Assembly: GCF_003074135.1 (NCBI RefSeq)
Contig: NZ_PPDK01000001.1
Location: 1,426,001 to 1,490,000, forward strand
Origin: Euzebya tangerina
Lineage (GTDB): Bacteria; Actinomycetota; Nitriliruptoria; Euzebyales; Euzebyaceae
Length of the DNA stretch: 64,000 nucleotides
Direction: 5' to 3'
Below are positions 52,315 to 61,292 of the stretch, piece by piece. The notes beneath the pieces are model-generated. The model had not been told where the DNA came from. It was given only the letters and a program-made list of their open reading frames with translations, and searched no databases. The number at the start of each line of letters is the position of its first letter. The first letter of the stretch is position 1. Both the position numbers and the translations under genes were made by a program.

Positions 52315-53427
52315 ATGGACATCTGGGACATCCCGGCGCAGGACCGAGCGGTGGAGGTGCTCCGCGGCGCTGCTCTGCGTGACGACATCGGGCACGCCTG
52401 GGCCTTCGTGGGTCCCCCCGATGTGGGGCAGCAGCAAGCAGCACGGGCGCTGGCGGCCCAGGCCAACGACGCGGTCGGCGATCCCACGCTGACGGGTCGG
52501 TTCATGCGAGCCGCCCACCCGGCCTACCGCGAGTTCACGCCCGTCGGAGTGTTCCACCGCAAGGAGGACGTCCACGGGCTGTGGCTCGAGGCCGCCAACT
52601 CCACCGTCAAGGAGGGCCGCGTCAAGGTCCTGCGGATCGTCGCGGCCGACCGCATGAACGACAACGCCGCGAACGCGTTCCTGAAGGCTCTGGAGGAACC
52701 GCCGCCGGGGACGGTCTGGATCTTGGACCTGACGGACCCGGAGGAGTTGCCCGACACCCTCCTCTCCCGCTGCCGGGTCGTCACCTTCTCCCCGTGGACT
52801 CGCGAGCAGTTGCACGAGCTGGCCACGTCCCTGGGCCTTGCCGGTGACGACGCGGAGCTGGTGGTACGTGCGGCGATGGGCTCACCCTCGACCGTGCGAA
52901 ACCTGGCAGATCCGGACGTCCTGGCCGACTACCGGCTGCATCGGTCCTGGCTGGTCCGGGTGCGAGAGGACGGGCCTGGGTTCGCGCTGCGGGCATCCAA
53001 GGCCCTCAAGGACGAGATCGCCAGGCGGAAGAAGGCCGTGGAGGCACAGGGAGAGGCTGAGCTGGAGGCGCTCACCGAGCTCTACGGCGACACGCCACCG
53101 AAGCCGGTCATCAAGGACCTCGAGGAGCGATACAAGCGGCTCGGACGCGCGGAGCAGACCGAGACGGTGCAGCACGCACTCGACCACGTCGTCAGCTGGT
53201 GCCGGGATGCACTCGTCGTCGGAGGCGGCGGCCAGCCCACGGCGGTGCGCAACGTCGATGCCTGGCCGCAGCTGGTCGAGCAGGCCGAGACCGTCAGCGC
53301 CGGCGCGTTGATGGACATCTGCGACTCGGCGCTGCACACCCGCGAGTCGATCGAGGTCAACGTCTCGTGGAACCTGGCGATCGAGGCGTTCATCCTGGGA
53401 GCGCACGCGCGCTCGCTCCAGGCGTAG
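52315..53427 (+). CDS. holB: DNA polymerase III subunit delta prime
   Basis: A 370-residue clamp-loader subunit. N-terminal AAA+ fold begins DIPAQDRAVEVLRGAALRDD; ERMN-like DRMNDNAANAFLKALEEPP and the SRC motif (TLLSRCRVV) with its Arg finger are conserved. The P-loop is degenerate (GPPDVGQQQAA, no Lys) and the usual zinc-binding Cys cluster is missing, in keeping with delta prime acting as a rigid stator rather than an ATPase. C-terminal 200 residues are helical, with a collar domain. TACCCT (52300-52305) lies 9 nt before the ATG with no ribosome binding site. tmk-like gene immediately upstream supports the assignment. Confidence 0.92.
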   Translation: MDIWDIPAQDRAVEVLRGAALRDDIGHAWAFVGPPDVGQQQAARALAAQANDAVGDPTLTGRFMRAAHPAYREFTPVGVFHRKEDVHGLWLEAANSTVKEGRVKVLRIVAADRMNDNAANAFLKALEEPPPGTVWILDLTDPEELPDTLLSRCRVVTFSPWTREQLHELATSLGLAGDDAELVVRAAMGSPSTVRNLADPDVLADYRLHRSWLVRVREDGPGFALRASKALKDEIARRKKAVEAQGEAELEALTELYGDTPPKPVIKDLEERYKRLGRAEQTETVQHALDHVVSWCRDALVVGGGGQPTAVRNVDAWPQLVEQAETVSAGALMDICDSALHTRESIEVNVSWNLAIEAFILGAHARSLQA

Positions 53428-54009
53428 TCAGGCGAACCGCTCCAGCTGCGTCAGGGTCTCGAACCGGGCCAGGATGAGGTCGGCGAGAGGCGTCTCGGCA
53501 TCCGCCGCCTGCCAGGCCTCGATGGCCAGGTCCAACGCCAGCAGCGCGCAGCCGGCCATCAGATCCGCCGCGGGCCGATCGGCCGTTGGCAGGACGCCAC
53601 GGAGCCCCTCCGCCAGCGCGTGACGGTTCCGCAGGTCCTGCTCCACTGCGGCGCCGTGGACCTGCGGCGTGGCGTAGATGAACTGGATCCGCGCCAGCTG
53701 AAACGCCAGATCCTCGTCGTATCGCCCGGCCAAGGTCTCGACGAACACGTCTCGGATTGCCGAGAGCGGCGGCTGGCGCCCCAGTCGCCCTGCCAGCGCC
53801 TCATCGATCGCGATGTCGTGCTCGTCCCACAGCACGATCTGCTCCTTGGACCCGAAGTGCCGATAGACCGTCGAGGCTGCCGTCCCCACCTCGCTCGCGA
53901 TCTGCTCGACGGTGACGGCATCGAAGCCGTCCGCACGGAACAGCGGCAGCGCGGCACGCTGCACATCGCGCATCGCGCGATGTCGATTGCGTTGGCGTAG
54001 GCCGACCAT
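53428..54009 (-). CDS. TetR family transcriptional regulator
   Basis: A 193-residue TetR protein with helix-turn-helix DAVTVEQIASEVGTAASTVY and following RHFGSKEQIV, and an Ala/Leu-rich ligand-binding half. Start MVGLRQ at 54009 is supported by TACTCT (minus strand, 54018-54023) 8 nt upstream, with no clear ribosome binding site. It is divergent from the DUF418 gene with only 61 bp between starts; GGAGT and ACTCC arms (54039-54043 and 54063-54067) in that gap could form an operator controlling both genes. It abuts the holB stop, convergently. Confidence 0.9.
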   Translation of the reverse strand: MVGLRQRNRHRAMRDVQRAALPLFRADGFDAVTVEQIASEVGTAASTVYRHFGSKEQIVLWDEHDIAIDEALAGRLGRQPPLSAIRDVFVETLAGRYDEDLAFQLARIQFIYATPQVHGAAVEQDLRNRHALAEGLRGVLPTADRPAADLMAGCALLALDLAIEAWQAADAETPLADLILARFETLTQLERFA

Positions 54010-54070
54010 CGCTCCAAAGAGTAGCAAGAGGCAGAATAGGAGTGACTAGCAATTTGCGTTATACTCCGAT

Positions 54071-55261
54071 ATGCTCCGAGGCATGCCCACGATCGCCCAG
54101 TCTCTCCGCGCCTCCGTCCGGCCCCGCCCTGACGGCCGACAGCCGCTGGTGGATGCGCTCCGCGGCTTGGCCCTCCTCGGGATCCTGCTGGTCAACGTCG
54201 AGTACATCCTCCAGAGCGTCGACCTGGGGTGGGCCGGCTTCGACAGTCCCACCGACCAGATCGTGCGTGGCCTGATCGTGGCGCTCGGCCAGACCAAGAT
54301 CTTCCCGATCTTCGCCCTGCTCTTCGGCTACGGCTTCACCATCCAGCAGTCCCGCACGGACGATGCGGTCCTCCGGCAGCGGTATCGCCGCCGCATGCTG
54401 GGTCTGGCCGGACTGGGAGTGGTCCACGGGATCGTGTTCTTCCCCGGCGACATCCTGCTGATCTACGGCCTCATCGGCTGGCTCGCCTTCGCCCTGCGCA
54501 CCTGGTCCGCGGGCCGACTCGTCCGTTGCGCGGCGTGGGTCTACGGCGTCGCCGCGGGCCTCTGGCTGGTGGTGGGACTGGTCGACTTGGTCGCCTACAC
54601 GCCGCTGCCCGCACCGACGCAGCAAGTACTGACAACCCTGGCAGCGGGCACCATCACCCAGGTGGTGGCGCAGCACGCCGCGGTGTGGGCCGAGACGCAA
54701 CTGGTCCTCCTCCTCATCCAGGGCCCAGCCGTGTTCGCCTTCTACCTGATCGGCATGGCCGTCGGACGTGGTGACCTCTTCGCCGCCCCACACCGACACG
54801 TCGTCCTGTTCCGTCAGGTCATCCGGAGTCTGGGCTTGCCAGCTCTGGTCGTTTCGATCGTCGGCGCCACCGCCACCATCATCGGCGGGCGACTGGACGC
54901 GATCGGGTTCGCCCTGGGCTTCCTGGCTGCCCCTGCCATGGCCGGCACCTACCTGGCTCTGGCGGGCCTGATCTGGGTCCGTCGTGTCGGGCGGGTGCTC
55001 GACCTGGCCAGGACGGCCGGGCGCGCCTCCCTGTCGGTCTACCTCGCTGAGTCGGTCGTCGCGACCACCGTGAGCTACGGCTACGGGCTGGGCCGGTTCG
55101 GCGCGGGCCCGGCCGAGGGGGTTCTGTGGGCCATCGGCATCTGGCTGGTGCTGGCCGTCGCGACGCGGTGGTGGCTGGGCCGGTTCCGCAACGGGCCGCT
55201 CGAGTGGGCCCTCCGAACGCTCACCTACGCCACGCCGCAGCCGCTGCGTCGTCCCGGATGA
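54071..55261 (+). CDS. DUF418 family membrane protein
   Basis: A 396-residue protein with about ten membrane helices. Opening motif RQPLVDALRGLALLGILLVN and GLIVALGQTKIFPIFALLFGYGF are typical of DUF418/YeiB proteins; the C-terminal half holds the conserved GRASLSVYLAESVVATT helix. Function unknown; distant relatives are acyltransferase-3-like membrane proteins. TATACT (54060-54065) lies 5 nt before the ATG, an unusually good -10 box for this genome, so the message is leaderless. The divergent TetR gene is the likely controller. Confidence 0.9.
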   Translation: MLRGMPTIAQSLRASVRPRPDGRQPLVDALRGLALLGILLVNVEYILQSVDLGWAGFDSPTDQIVRGLIVALGQTKIFPIFALLFGYGFTIQQSRTDDAVLRQRYRRRMLGLAGLGVVHGIVFFPGDILLIYGLIGWLAFALRTWSAGRLVRCAAWVYGVAAGLWLVVGLVDLVAYTPLPAPTQQVLTTLAAGTITQVVAQHAAVWAETQLVLLLIQGPAVFAFYLIGMAVGRGDLFAAPHRHVVLFRQVIRSLGLPALVVSIVGATATIIGGRLDAIGFALGFLAAPAMAGTYLALAGLIWVRRVGRVLDLARTAGRASLSVYLAESVVATTVSYGYGLGRFGAGPAEGVLWAIGIWLVLAVATRWWLGRFRNGPLEWALRTLTYATPQPLRRPG

Positions 55262-55287
55262 GCCCGCGACGCGTCATACTGTCGCGG

Positions 55288-55719
55288 GTGGGATCATCGG
55301 TCGATCGGATGCTGCACGAGGCGCGGTCGCGCTTGGACCGCGTGACGGCCGTCGAGGCCGTGTCACGCCGCTCGGAGGGCGCCGTGCTGCTCGATGTGCG
55401 GACCGATGACCAGATCGCCCGAGATGGCGAGTTGCCCGGCGCGTACCGCATCACGCTGAACGTGCTGGAGTGGCGGGTCGCGACTGACTCGCCGCACCGG
55501 ATTCCAACCCTCCCGGGCGATCTGGGCGCCGAGCTGATCGTGATCTGTGCCGAGGGGTACTCCTCGTCGCTGGCGGCCGCCCGACTGCAGGACCTGGGCT
55601 TCGACCGGGCCACCGACGTCATCGACGGCGTCGTGGGTTGGCAGATGGCCGGCCTCCCGCTGGAGCGGCCCGTCAGGGACCCTGCCGTCACGGCCAGCCG
55701 CCTCGTCGCCAGCCCCTGA
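55288..55719 (+). CDS. Rhodanese-like protein
   Basis: A 143-residue rhodanese-fold protein: AVLLDVRTDDQIARDGELPGA, then the active-site loop VICAEGYSSSLAAARL with Cys in the right place, and VIDGVVGWQMAGLPL at the end. The GTG at 55288 is chosen because TACTGT (55277-55282) precedes it by 5 nt and homologous N-termini begin near SSVDRMLHEARSRLDRV. An ATG at 55258 overlaps the DUF418 stop (ATGA) and would add ten residues by coupling; both starts may be used. Confidence 0.85.
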   Translation: MGSSVDRMLHEARSRLDRVTAVEAVSRRSEGAVLLDVRTDDQIARDGELPGAYRITLNVLEWRVATDSPHRIPTLPGDLGAELIVICAEGYSSSLAAARLQDLGFDRATDVIDGVVGWQMAGLPLERPVRDPAVTASRLVASP

Positions 55720-55762
55720 AGCCGGGCGCCCGGGCACGAACTCCGTCGGCCCGGTGGCGCGC

Positions 55763-56548
55763 TCACCTGACGAGGAACCGGAGGATCTCGAGGTCCCGGC
55801 GTCGTCGGTCGTCGTAGCCGGGGGTCTCCAGCAGACACGCCTGCGGTGCGGCGCCACGGATGAGGGCTTGGAGGGTGTGCAGACCCATCGTCCCCTCCGC
55901 CAGGTTGGCGTGCCGGTCACGACCGGCCCCGGCCTCCACGGCCGAGTCGTTGACGTGCGCGACGGCCACCTTGCCCGCGGCCGTCCGGAATGCCTCCGCC
56001 CAGCCGAACGGATCCTCGGCACAGGTCGGATCGCCCGCCCAGGCGTGGGCGGTGTCCAGGCATGCCCCGAGCGGCGGGCCCTCCACCGTCCGCAGGGCCG
56101 CGAAGAGACGCGTGATGCTGTCAAGATGCCGGCCGGGCGAGGACGTCCCCGAGGCGGTGTTCTCGATCAGGATCGGCAGGGCCGTGTCGAGCAGCGGCCA
56201 GACATCCAGCCAGCGTTCGATGGCCTGCTCGATGGTGCCCTTCGGCCCGGCTGACCCGGCGTGCACGACAACCCCGCCGGCTCCGCAGCGCGCCGCCTGG
56301 GCGATGGTGGCGTTCATCAGCCCGAGTGAGCGCTCCCGGACAACCGGATCGGGCGACGCCGGGTTGATGAGGTACGGCGCGTGGACCGCCGCGACCCGGT
56401 TGCTGTCGCGCAGCTCCTCGGCGTCGGCGCGAGGCCGCGGGTGCGCCCACACCCGGGGCGAGGTCAGGTGCAGCTGGACGACGTCGACTCCGAGCGAATC
56501 GGCGGTGGTCAGGACGTCACGGGAGGGGAGGTGTCCGCCAAGTCGCAT
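55763..56548 (-). CDS. nfo: Endonuclease IV (deoxyribonuclease IV)-like AP endonuclease
   Basis: A 261-residue TIM-barrel enzyme that cuts DNA 5' to abasic sites during base-excision repair. All metal-ligand positions are recognisable: VAAVHAPYLINPASP, GVVVHAGSAG, ILIENTASG, GACLDTAHAWAGDP, VAVAHVNDS, GRDRHANLAEGTMG, and LLETPGYDD. That complete set argues for a true nuclease over a generic sugar-phosphate isomerase. Start MRLGGHLPS at 56548 follows GGGAG at 3 nt; in-frame extensions upstream have no family similarity. Convergent with the rhodanese gene. Confidence 0.92.
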   Translation of the reverse strand: MRLGGHLPSRDVLTTADSLGVDVVQLHLTSPRVWAHPRPRADAEELRDSNRVAAVHAPYLINPASPDPVVRERSLGLMNATIAQAARCGAGGVVVHAGSAGPKGTIEQAIERWLDVWPLLDTALPILIENTASGTSSPGRHLDSITRLFAALRTVEGPPLGACLDTAHAWAGDPTCAEDPFGWAEAFRTAAGKVAVAHVNDSAVEAGAGRDRHANLAEGTMGLHTLQALIRGAAPQACLLETPGYDDRRRRDLEILRFLVR

Positions 56549-56724
56549 CGGCTCCCAGCGTGCCGTGGGCCCGGCGTTTGACAGCTTCCCTCGCTCTTCC
56601 CCGCGGTGTGCCGAATCGGTACGGTGCGCTGGTCCAGATCGGCCGGACGTCCTCCGATCCCGAGATGATCCCGACCCACGTCCGTCCCAAGTCACCTCCC
56701 TCCACCCCCACGTTCGGAGCGACC

Positions 56725-58290
56725 ATGCCACCCGACGTCACTCGTCTCGTCGCCTCGGCCCGCTCGCATGGCATCGCCCAGTCGATCCGGCGGACCGCGG
56801 AGGTCCACGGCGAGGACGTCGCGATCCGGTTCGCCGAGCGGACCTGGACCTACGCCCAGCTGGTGGCCGCCGTTGACGCCCTCGCAGCCGCGTGGCAGCA
56901 GGCGGGCCTGGAGCCCGGTGACAAGGTCGCCTTCCTGGGCCGCAACTCCGACCGCTACGCCATCGCCTGGCTGGCCACGCAGGCCGCCGGGCTGATCCAC
57001 GTCCCGATCAACTTCATGCTGAGCGCCACCGAGGTCGCCTACGTCCTGGGGCACTCCGGCGCCGCCATTGCCTACGCTGACCTGCAGCTGGCCCACACGC
57101 TGAAAGAGGCGGCACGGCTGACCGACCAGGACGTGGCCCTCGGGCTCATCGACGGGGACGTCGAGTCCGATGGGGTGGTGTCGCTGCCGGCGGCGCTGAC
57201 CGGTGACGGCGTCCCCTGTGCCGTGGATGGCCAGCAGCCCGTGGGGCAGATCGCCTACACCTCCGGCACCGAGTCCCGGCCCAAGGGCGCGATGCTGGCC
57301 GTCGAGGGACAGATGGACCAGTACTGGGCCTGCATCGTCGAGTGCCACTTCGAGCGGACCGACCGGGTCCTGCACGCCCTGCCCCTGTACCACTGCGCCC
57401 AGACCCACTGCTTCCTCACGCCGTACCTGATGCTCGGTGCGACGAACCTGGTCCTCGACGGCGCCGACCCGGGGGTCCTGCTCGACACCATCGAGGCGGA
57501 GGGGATCAGCTCGCTGTTCTGCCCGCCGACCGTCTGGATCGAGTTGCTCCGCCACCCGGACTTCGACCCCTCCCGGATGGCCACCGTGACCAAGGGCTAC
57601 TACGGCGCCTCGATCATGCCGGTCGAGGTGGTGCGGGAGCTCAGCGAGCTGCTTCCCGGCCTTCGGCTGTGGAACCTGTACGGCCAGACCGAGCTCGGTC
57701 CGCTGGCGACGGTGTTGCAGCCCGAGGACCAGCTGCGCAAGGCCGGATCTGCCGGCACGCCGGTCCTGACCGTGCAGACCCGGGTGGTGGATGAGGCCAT
57801 GGCCGATGTGGCAGTCGGGGAGATCGGCGAGATCGTCCACCGCTCCCGGCAGGTCACCCTGGGCTACCTGGATGACCCTGAACGGACGGCGGCGGCCTTC
57901 GAGGGCGGCTGGTTCCACTCCGGCGACCTCGCCACGATGGACGCCGACGGCTACATCACCGTGGTCGACCGGAAGAAGGACATGATCAACTCCGGCGGGG
58001 AGAACGTCAGCTCGCGGGAGGTGGAGGAGGCGCTCTACGCCCACCCCGCCATCGCGGAGGCAGCCGTCATCGGCGTGCCCGACGACAAGTGGATCGAGGC
58101 GGTCACCGCCGTGGTGGTCCCCCGCGACGGCGCGACCGTCGACGTCGAAGAGGTCCTGCGGTTCGTCGGCGAGAACGGCCTCGCCCGGTTCAAGCAGCCG
58201 AAGTCGATCCACGTGGCCGACGAGCTGCCGAAGAATCCCAGCGGCAAGATCCTGAAGCGCGAGCTTCGGGAGCGGATCGGCTCCGGGTGA
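56725..58290 (+). CDS. AMP-binding acyl-CoA synthetase / fatty-acid CoA ligase
   Basis: A 521-residue ANL-superfamily ligase. Motifs in order: QIAYTSGTESRPKGAML (P-loop with Glu in place of the usual Thr-Gly), LPLYHCAQTHCFL, NLYGQTELGPLATVL, GGWFHSGDLATMDADGYITV, DRKKDMINSGGENVSSREVE, and Lys-containing LPKNPSGKILKRELRE. The closing motif fits the long-chain acyl-CoA synthetase branch. The substrate is unknown. Start MPPDVTRL at 56725 follows GGAG by 5 nt; about 165 in-frame bases upstream lack similarity. It is a distinct enzyme from the ligase at 10132-11703. Confidence 0.93.
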   Translation: MPPDVTRLVASARSHGIAQSIRRTAEVHGEDVAIRFAERTWTYAQLVAAVDALAAAWQQAGLEPGDKVAFLGRNSDRYAIAWLATQAAGLIHVPINFMLSATEVAYVLGHSGAAIAYADLQLAHTLKEAARLTDQDVALGLIDGDVESDGVVSLPAALTGDGVPCAVDGQQPVGQIAYTSGTESRPKGAMLAVEGQMDQYWACIVECHFERTDRVLHALPLYHCAQTHCFLTPYLMLGATNLVLDGADPGVLLDTIEAEGISSLFCPPTVWIELLRHPDFDPSRMATVTKGYYGASIMPVEVVRELSELLPGLRLWNLYGQTELGPLATVLQPEDQLRKAGSAGTPVLTVQTRVVDEAMADVAVGEIGEIVHRSRQVTLGYLDDPERTAAAFEGGWFHSGDLATMDADGYITVVDRKKDMINSGGENVSSREVEEALYAHPAIAEAAVIGVPDDKWIEAVTAVVVPRDGATVDVEEVLRFVGENGLARFKQPKSIHVADELPKNPSGKILKRELRERIGSG

Positions 58291-58307
58291 CTCAGCTCCG
58301 AGGTTGC

Positions 58308-58337
58308 TGATCTGTAGTTCAGTGATCTATGGTTCAG
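58308..58337 (+). repeat. Two tandem 15-bp repeats across the ATPase start codon
   Basis: TGATCTGTAGTTCAG (58308-58322) is followed directly by TGATCTATGGTTCAG (58323-58337); they differ at two positions, one of which creates the ATG at 58329. Reading frames are not preserved between the copies. Confidence 0.75.
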
Positions 58338-59729
58338 TACGTGGAGAAACCTGACTGGCTCTTCGATCGCGCCCAGGAGTGGACCGCGCTCACGGCATTT
58401 GCCGACCGTGGCCGACCAGGTCTGGGTGTCGTCCGGGGCCGGCGGCGACAGGGCAAGTCCGTCCTGCTACGCGCGCTCTCGGGACAAGGCGGCTTCTTCT
58501 ACCACCAGGCCCTCCAGGGCGTTGCGGCAGAACAGCGCCGCGACATCGCCGTCAGCTACGCCCGCCACCACGGCGGACCAGTACCGGCCTTCGACCGCTG
58601 GGAGGACGTCATCATGTCACTGCTCTCGGTTCCATCCGGGCTGGCGATCATCGATGAAGTCCCCTACCTCACACAGGCATCATCGGAGCTCGAGTCGGTC
58701 GTGCAGCGGGCGATCGATCAGGCCGGTCCCACTGGGGGCTCGCTGATCCTGTGCGGCTCCGCCGTGACCTTGATGAACGGTCTGCTACGAGGTTCAGCGC
58801 CGCTCCGAGGCCGCGCACAGATGGAGGTCGACGTCTCGTCGTTCGATTTCCGCACCGCTGCTGCGTTCTCGGGTCTCTCGCCGGAGGTGGCCTTCCCCGT
58901 CCACGCCGTGGTCGGCGGTGTCCCTGGCTACGCCGTCGAGTTGCTCGACCAGACCTTTCCGGAGGGTGCTGCGGATGTGGACCGGTGGCTGCTCGAGGTG
59001 GCCGCCTCGCCCACGCGACCGCTCATCCATGAAGCCAGGGCCCTGCTCGAGTTGGAGGCCGGTGTTCGTGACCCGGGGGTCTACCACGCAACGCTCGGCG
59101 CCATTGCTGCGGGCCGGACCAGGACGAGCGAGATCGCCTCGCGGCTGGGCCGGAGCAGCGATCAGGTGTCGCACGCACTACGGACGCTCGCGGACCTCGG
59201 GCTGGTGGAAGCGGTGCAGGACCTGCGTCGCAACGGCCGGCCCAGGTGGCGCATCGCCGACCCGTTGCTGGGTTTCTACAGCGCGGTGCTCCGGCCGAAC
59301 TGGGCTGCGGTGGAGCAGGGTGACACCGACCGGCTGGCAGCTCAGGCACTGAACGCGTGGCGATCGCAGGTGCTCGGGCCGCACTGGGAGTCGCTGGCGC
59401 GCTCGTGGACGACGACCTGGGCAGGGCCGGACACGCTGGGCGGCAGCCCGGACCGGGTCGGCATGACCGTCGTCAACGACCCGCCGAACCGGACCTCCCA
59501 TGAGTTGGACGTCGTCGCCAGCCGGGAGGGGAGGGTGCTTGCCATCGGAGAGGCCAAGCTGCGAACCATGACCGACGAGGACCTGGGCCGACTCCGGGCG
59601 ATCCGTGATCTGCTGCCCGGTGCGGAGCAGGCCAAGCTGCTGCTCTTCTCCGCGTCCGGCTTCGATCGGGGCCTGTCGGCGTCCGAGGCCGAGCTGGTGG
59701 ATCTGCCGCGGCTGTACGGCGGGAGCTGA
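58329..59729 (+). CDS. Archaeal-type ATPase with DUF234 / PD-(D/E)xK-like C-terminus
   Basis: A 466-residue protein: an AAA domain with FDRAQEWTALTAF, Walker A VVRGRRRQGKSVLLRAL (Gln before the Lys, as in this family), Walker B GLAIIDEVPYL, a winged helix (RTRTSEIASRLGRSSDQVSH), and a C-terminal nuclease-like fold with HELDVVASREGRVLAIGEAKL (the D-x-n-E-x-K pattern of PD-(D/E)xK enzymes). Function of the family is unproven; many are scattered, horizontally moved genes suspected to act in defence or mobile DNA control. It stands alone here, preceded by a tandem 15-bp repeat that includes its start. No ribosome binding site. Confidence 0.9.
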   Translation: MVQYVEKPDWLFDRAQEWTALTAFADRGRPGLGVVRGRRRQGKSVLLRALSGQGGFFYHQALQGVAAEQRRDIAVSYARHHGGPVPAFDRWEDVIMSLLSVPSGLAIIDEVPYLTQASSELESVVQRAIDQAGPTGGSLILCGSAVTLMNGLLRGSAPLRGRAQMEVDVSSFDFRTAAAFSGLSPEVAFPVHAVVGGVPGYAVELLDQTFPEGAADVDRWLLEVAASPTRPLIHEARALLELEAGVRDPGVYHATLGAIAAGRTRTSEIASRLGRSSDQVSHALRTLADLGLVEAVQDLRRNGRPRWRIADPLLGFYSAVLRPNWAAVEQGDTDRLAAQALNAWRSQVLGPHWESLARSWTTTWAGPDTLGGSPDRVGMTVVNDPPNRTSHELDVVASREGRVLAIGEAKLRTMTDEDLGRLRAIRDLLPGAEQAKLLLFSASGFDRGLSASEAELVDLPRLYGGS

Positions 59730-59773
59730 TCGCGGGCTGCGATGGCGGCGGTGGGCGGTCGTCGCGTGTGGCG

Positions 59774-60073
59774 TCAGCCGCCGGCGATGGCCCCGAGGAT
59801 CCGGAAGACGTCGCGGCCCTCGGCGACGTCGGCCGGCAGCCGGGTCTCCAGCGGCTCGTGGGAGAGGTCCTCCTCGCAGGCGAACCACCGCATGAACGGT
59901 CGCCGCTTCAGGGTCCCGTGATCCCGGAAGGTCCCGCGCAGTTCCGGGTGAGCGTGCTCGACGGCGCCCAGGACCCCGCCGATGGTCGGCTCCTCCACCT
60001 CCACCGTGATCTCGCGGTCCACGCCGGCAAGGGTGCGGAGGTGATGGGGGAGGACCACCCGGATGGCCGTCAC
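59774..60073 (-). CDS. MoaD/ThiS-like small ubiquitin-fold protein
   Basis: A 99-residue beta-grasp protein: [20 protein letters not shown] forms the first strands, [18 protein letters not shown] the helix, and [13 protein letters not shown] the C-terminal tail ending in Gly-Gly. That tail is what MoaD, ThiS and ubiquitin-like modifiers use to carry sulfur or be conjugated. No E1-like adenylating enzyme is nearby. The GTG start overlaps the stop of the BNR propeller gene (GTGA), so the two are co-translated; this pairing seems to recur in actinobacteria but without assigned function. Confidence 0.85.
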   Translation of the reverse strand: MTAIRVVLPHHLRTLAGVDREITVEVEEPTIGGVLGAVEHAHPELRGTFRDHGTLKRRPFMRWFACEEDLSHEPLETRLPADVAEGRDVFRILGAIAGG

Positions 60074-61185
60074 GGGATGGACTGGGCCTCGACCGAGAGA
60101 ATCCGGGGAAGGTGCTCCACGATCGGCGCCCAGTGGTCCCCGCCGTCGTCCGAGGCATACACCACCCCGTCCGTCGTCCCGACGTAGATGCCGCAGGGAT
60201 CCTCGGCGTCCAAGCTCATCGCGTCGCGCAGGATGTTGCCGTAGGCGTGGGCCTGCGGGAGGCCCTCGGTGAGCAGCTCCCACTGGTCCCCGCCGGTGCG
60301 GCTGCGGGCGACGCGCATCTTCCCGTCGGGCGGGTAGTGCTCGCTGTCGCTGAGGATGGGAACGACGAAGATGGTCTCGGGGTCATTGGGATCGACCTCG
60401 ATTGGGAAGCCGAAGTCGCTCGGCAGGTTGCCGGAGACCTCCCGCCAGTGGTCACCGGCGTCGTCGGTGCGCAGGACGTCCCAGTGCTTCTGCATGAACA
60501 GGGTGTCGGGACGGTCGGGGTGCTGGGCCAGGTTGTGGACGCAGTGGCCGACCGTGGCGTCCTGGTCGGGCAGATGGCCGCTGTCAAGGCCCGTGTTGAT
60601 CGGCAGCCAGGTGATGCCGCCGTCGTCGGACCGGAAGGCCCCCGCGGCGGAGATGGCGACGAAGATCCGGTCGGGGTTGTCGGGGTTCAGGATGATCGTG
60701 TGCAGGCAGAGGCCTCCGGCGCCCGGCTGCCAGGTGCCGGCGGTGGAGTGGGTGCGCAGACCCTCCAGCTCGGACCAGGTCCGGCCGGCGTCGGTGGAGC
60801 GGAACAGGGCGGCGTCCTCCACCCCGGCGTAGATCGTGTCGACGTCGACGGGGGAGGGTTCCAGGTGCCAGACGCGCGCGAACTCCCAGGGGTGCGGGGT
60901 GCCGTCGTACCACTGGTGGGTCCGGGTCTCGCCGCGGTAGGCGAACTCGTTGCCCATCACCTCCCAGGTCCGGCCGCCATCCTTGGAGTGCTGGATCACC
61001 TGGCCGTGCCAGCCGGTGGAGGGGGCGGCCCAGACCCGGTCGGGGTCGATCGGGGAGCCCTTGAGGTGGTAGACCTCCCAGCCGCCGAAGTGCGGCCCCT
61101 CGACCTGCCACGCGGTACCGGCGGCCGGGCGGGTGGCGACGAACGCGCCCTTGGCGGTTCCGATGAGGACTCGGACCTGGGTCAT
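60070..61185 (-). CDS. BNR/Asp-box beta-propeller protein (sialidase-fold, not proven sialidase)
   Basis: 371 residues, no signal peptide, so probably cytosolic. Six Asp-box-like turns are visible ([54 protein letters not shown]), spaced to form a propeller. The Arg triad and Tyr/Glu pair of true sialidases are not evident to me, so labels such as exo-alpha-sialidase would be misleading. GGAGAGG lies about 6 nt before the ATG. Coupled by a 4-nt overlap to the MoaD-like gene; a protein-binding or sulfur-carrier partner role is more likely than glycan cleavage. Confidence 0.85.
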   Translation of the reverse strand: MTQVRVLIGTAKGAFVATRPAAGTAWQVEGPHFGGWEVYHLKGSPIDPDRVWAAPSTGWHGQVIQHSKDGGRTWEVMGNEFAYRGETRTHQWYDGTPHPWEFARVWHLEPSPVDVDTIYAGVEDAALFRSTDAGRTWSELEGLRTHSTAGTWQPGAGGLCLHTIILNPDNPDRIFVAISAAGAFRSDDGGITWLPINTGLDSGHLPDQDATVGHCVHNLAQHPDRPDTLFMQKHWDVLRTDDAGDHWREVSGNLPSDFGFPIEVDPNDPETIFVVPILSDSEHYPPDGKMRVARSRTGGDQWELLTEGLPQAHAYGNILRDAMSLDAEDPCGIYVGTTDGVVYASDDGGDHWAPIVEHLPRILSVEAQSIP

Positions 61186-61292
61186 GACGGCCTCTCCTGC
61201 GGTCGGTTGGGTGCGGGTGCAGCGTGGCAAAAAGTGACTGGTGGTGCAATGGCTGGTCCGGCCGGCTCCTGTGAATGGCACCAGCCGGAGGC

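Noticed and set aside
60070-61185. Exo-alpha-sialidase
   Set aside because: Asp-box repeats are present, but I cannot find the Arg triad or nucleophile Tyr, and there is no secretion signal.
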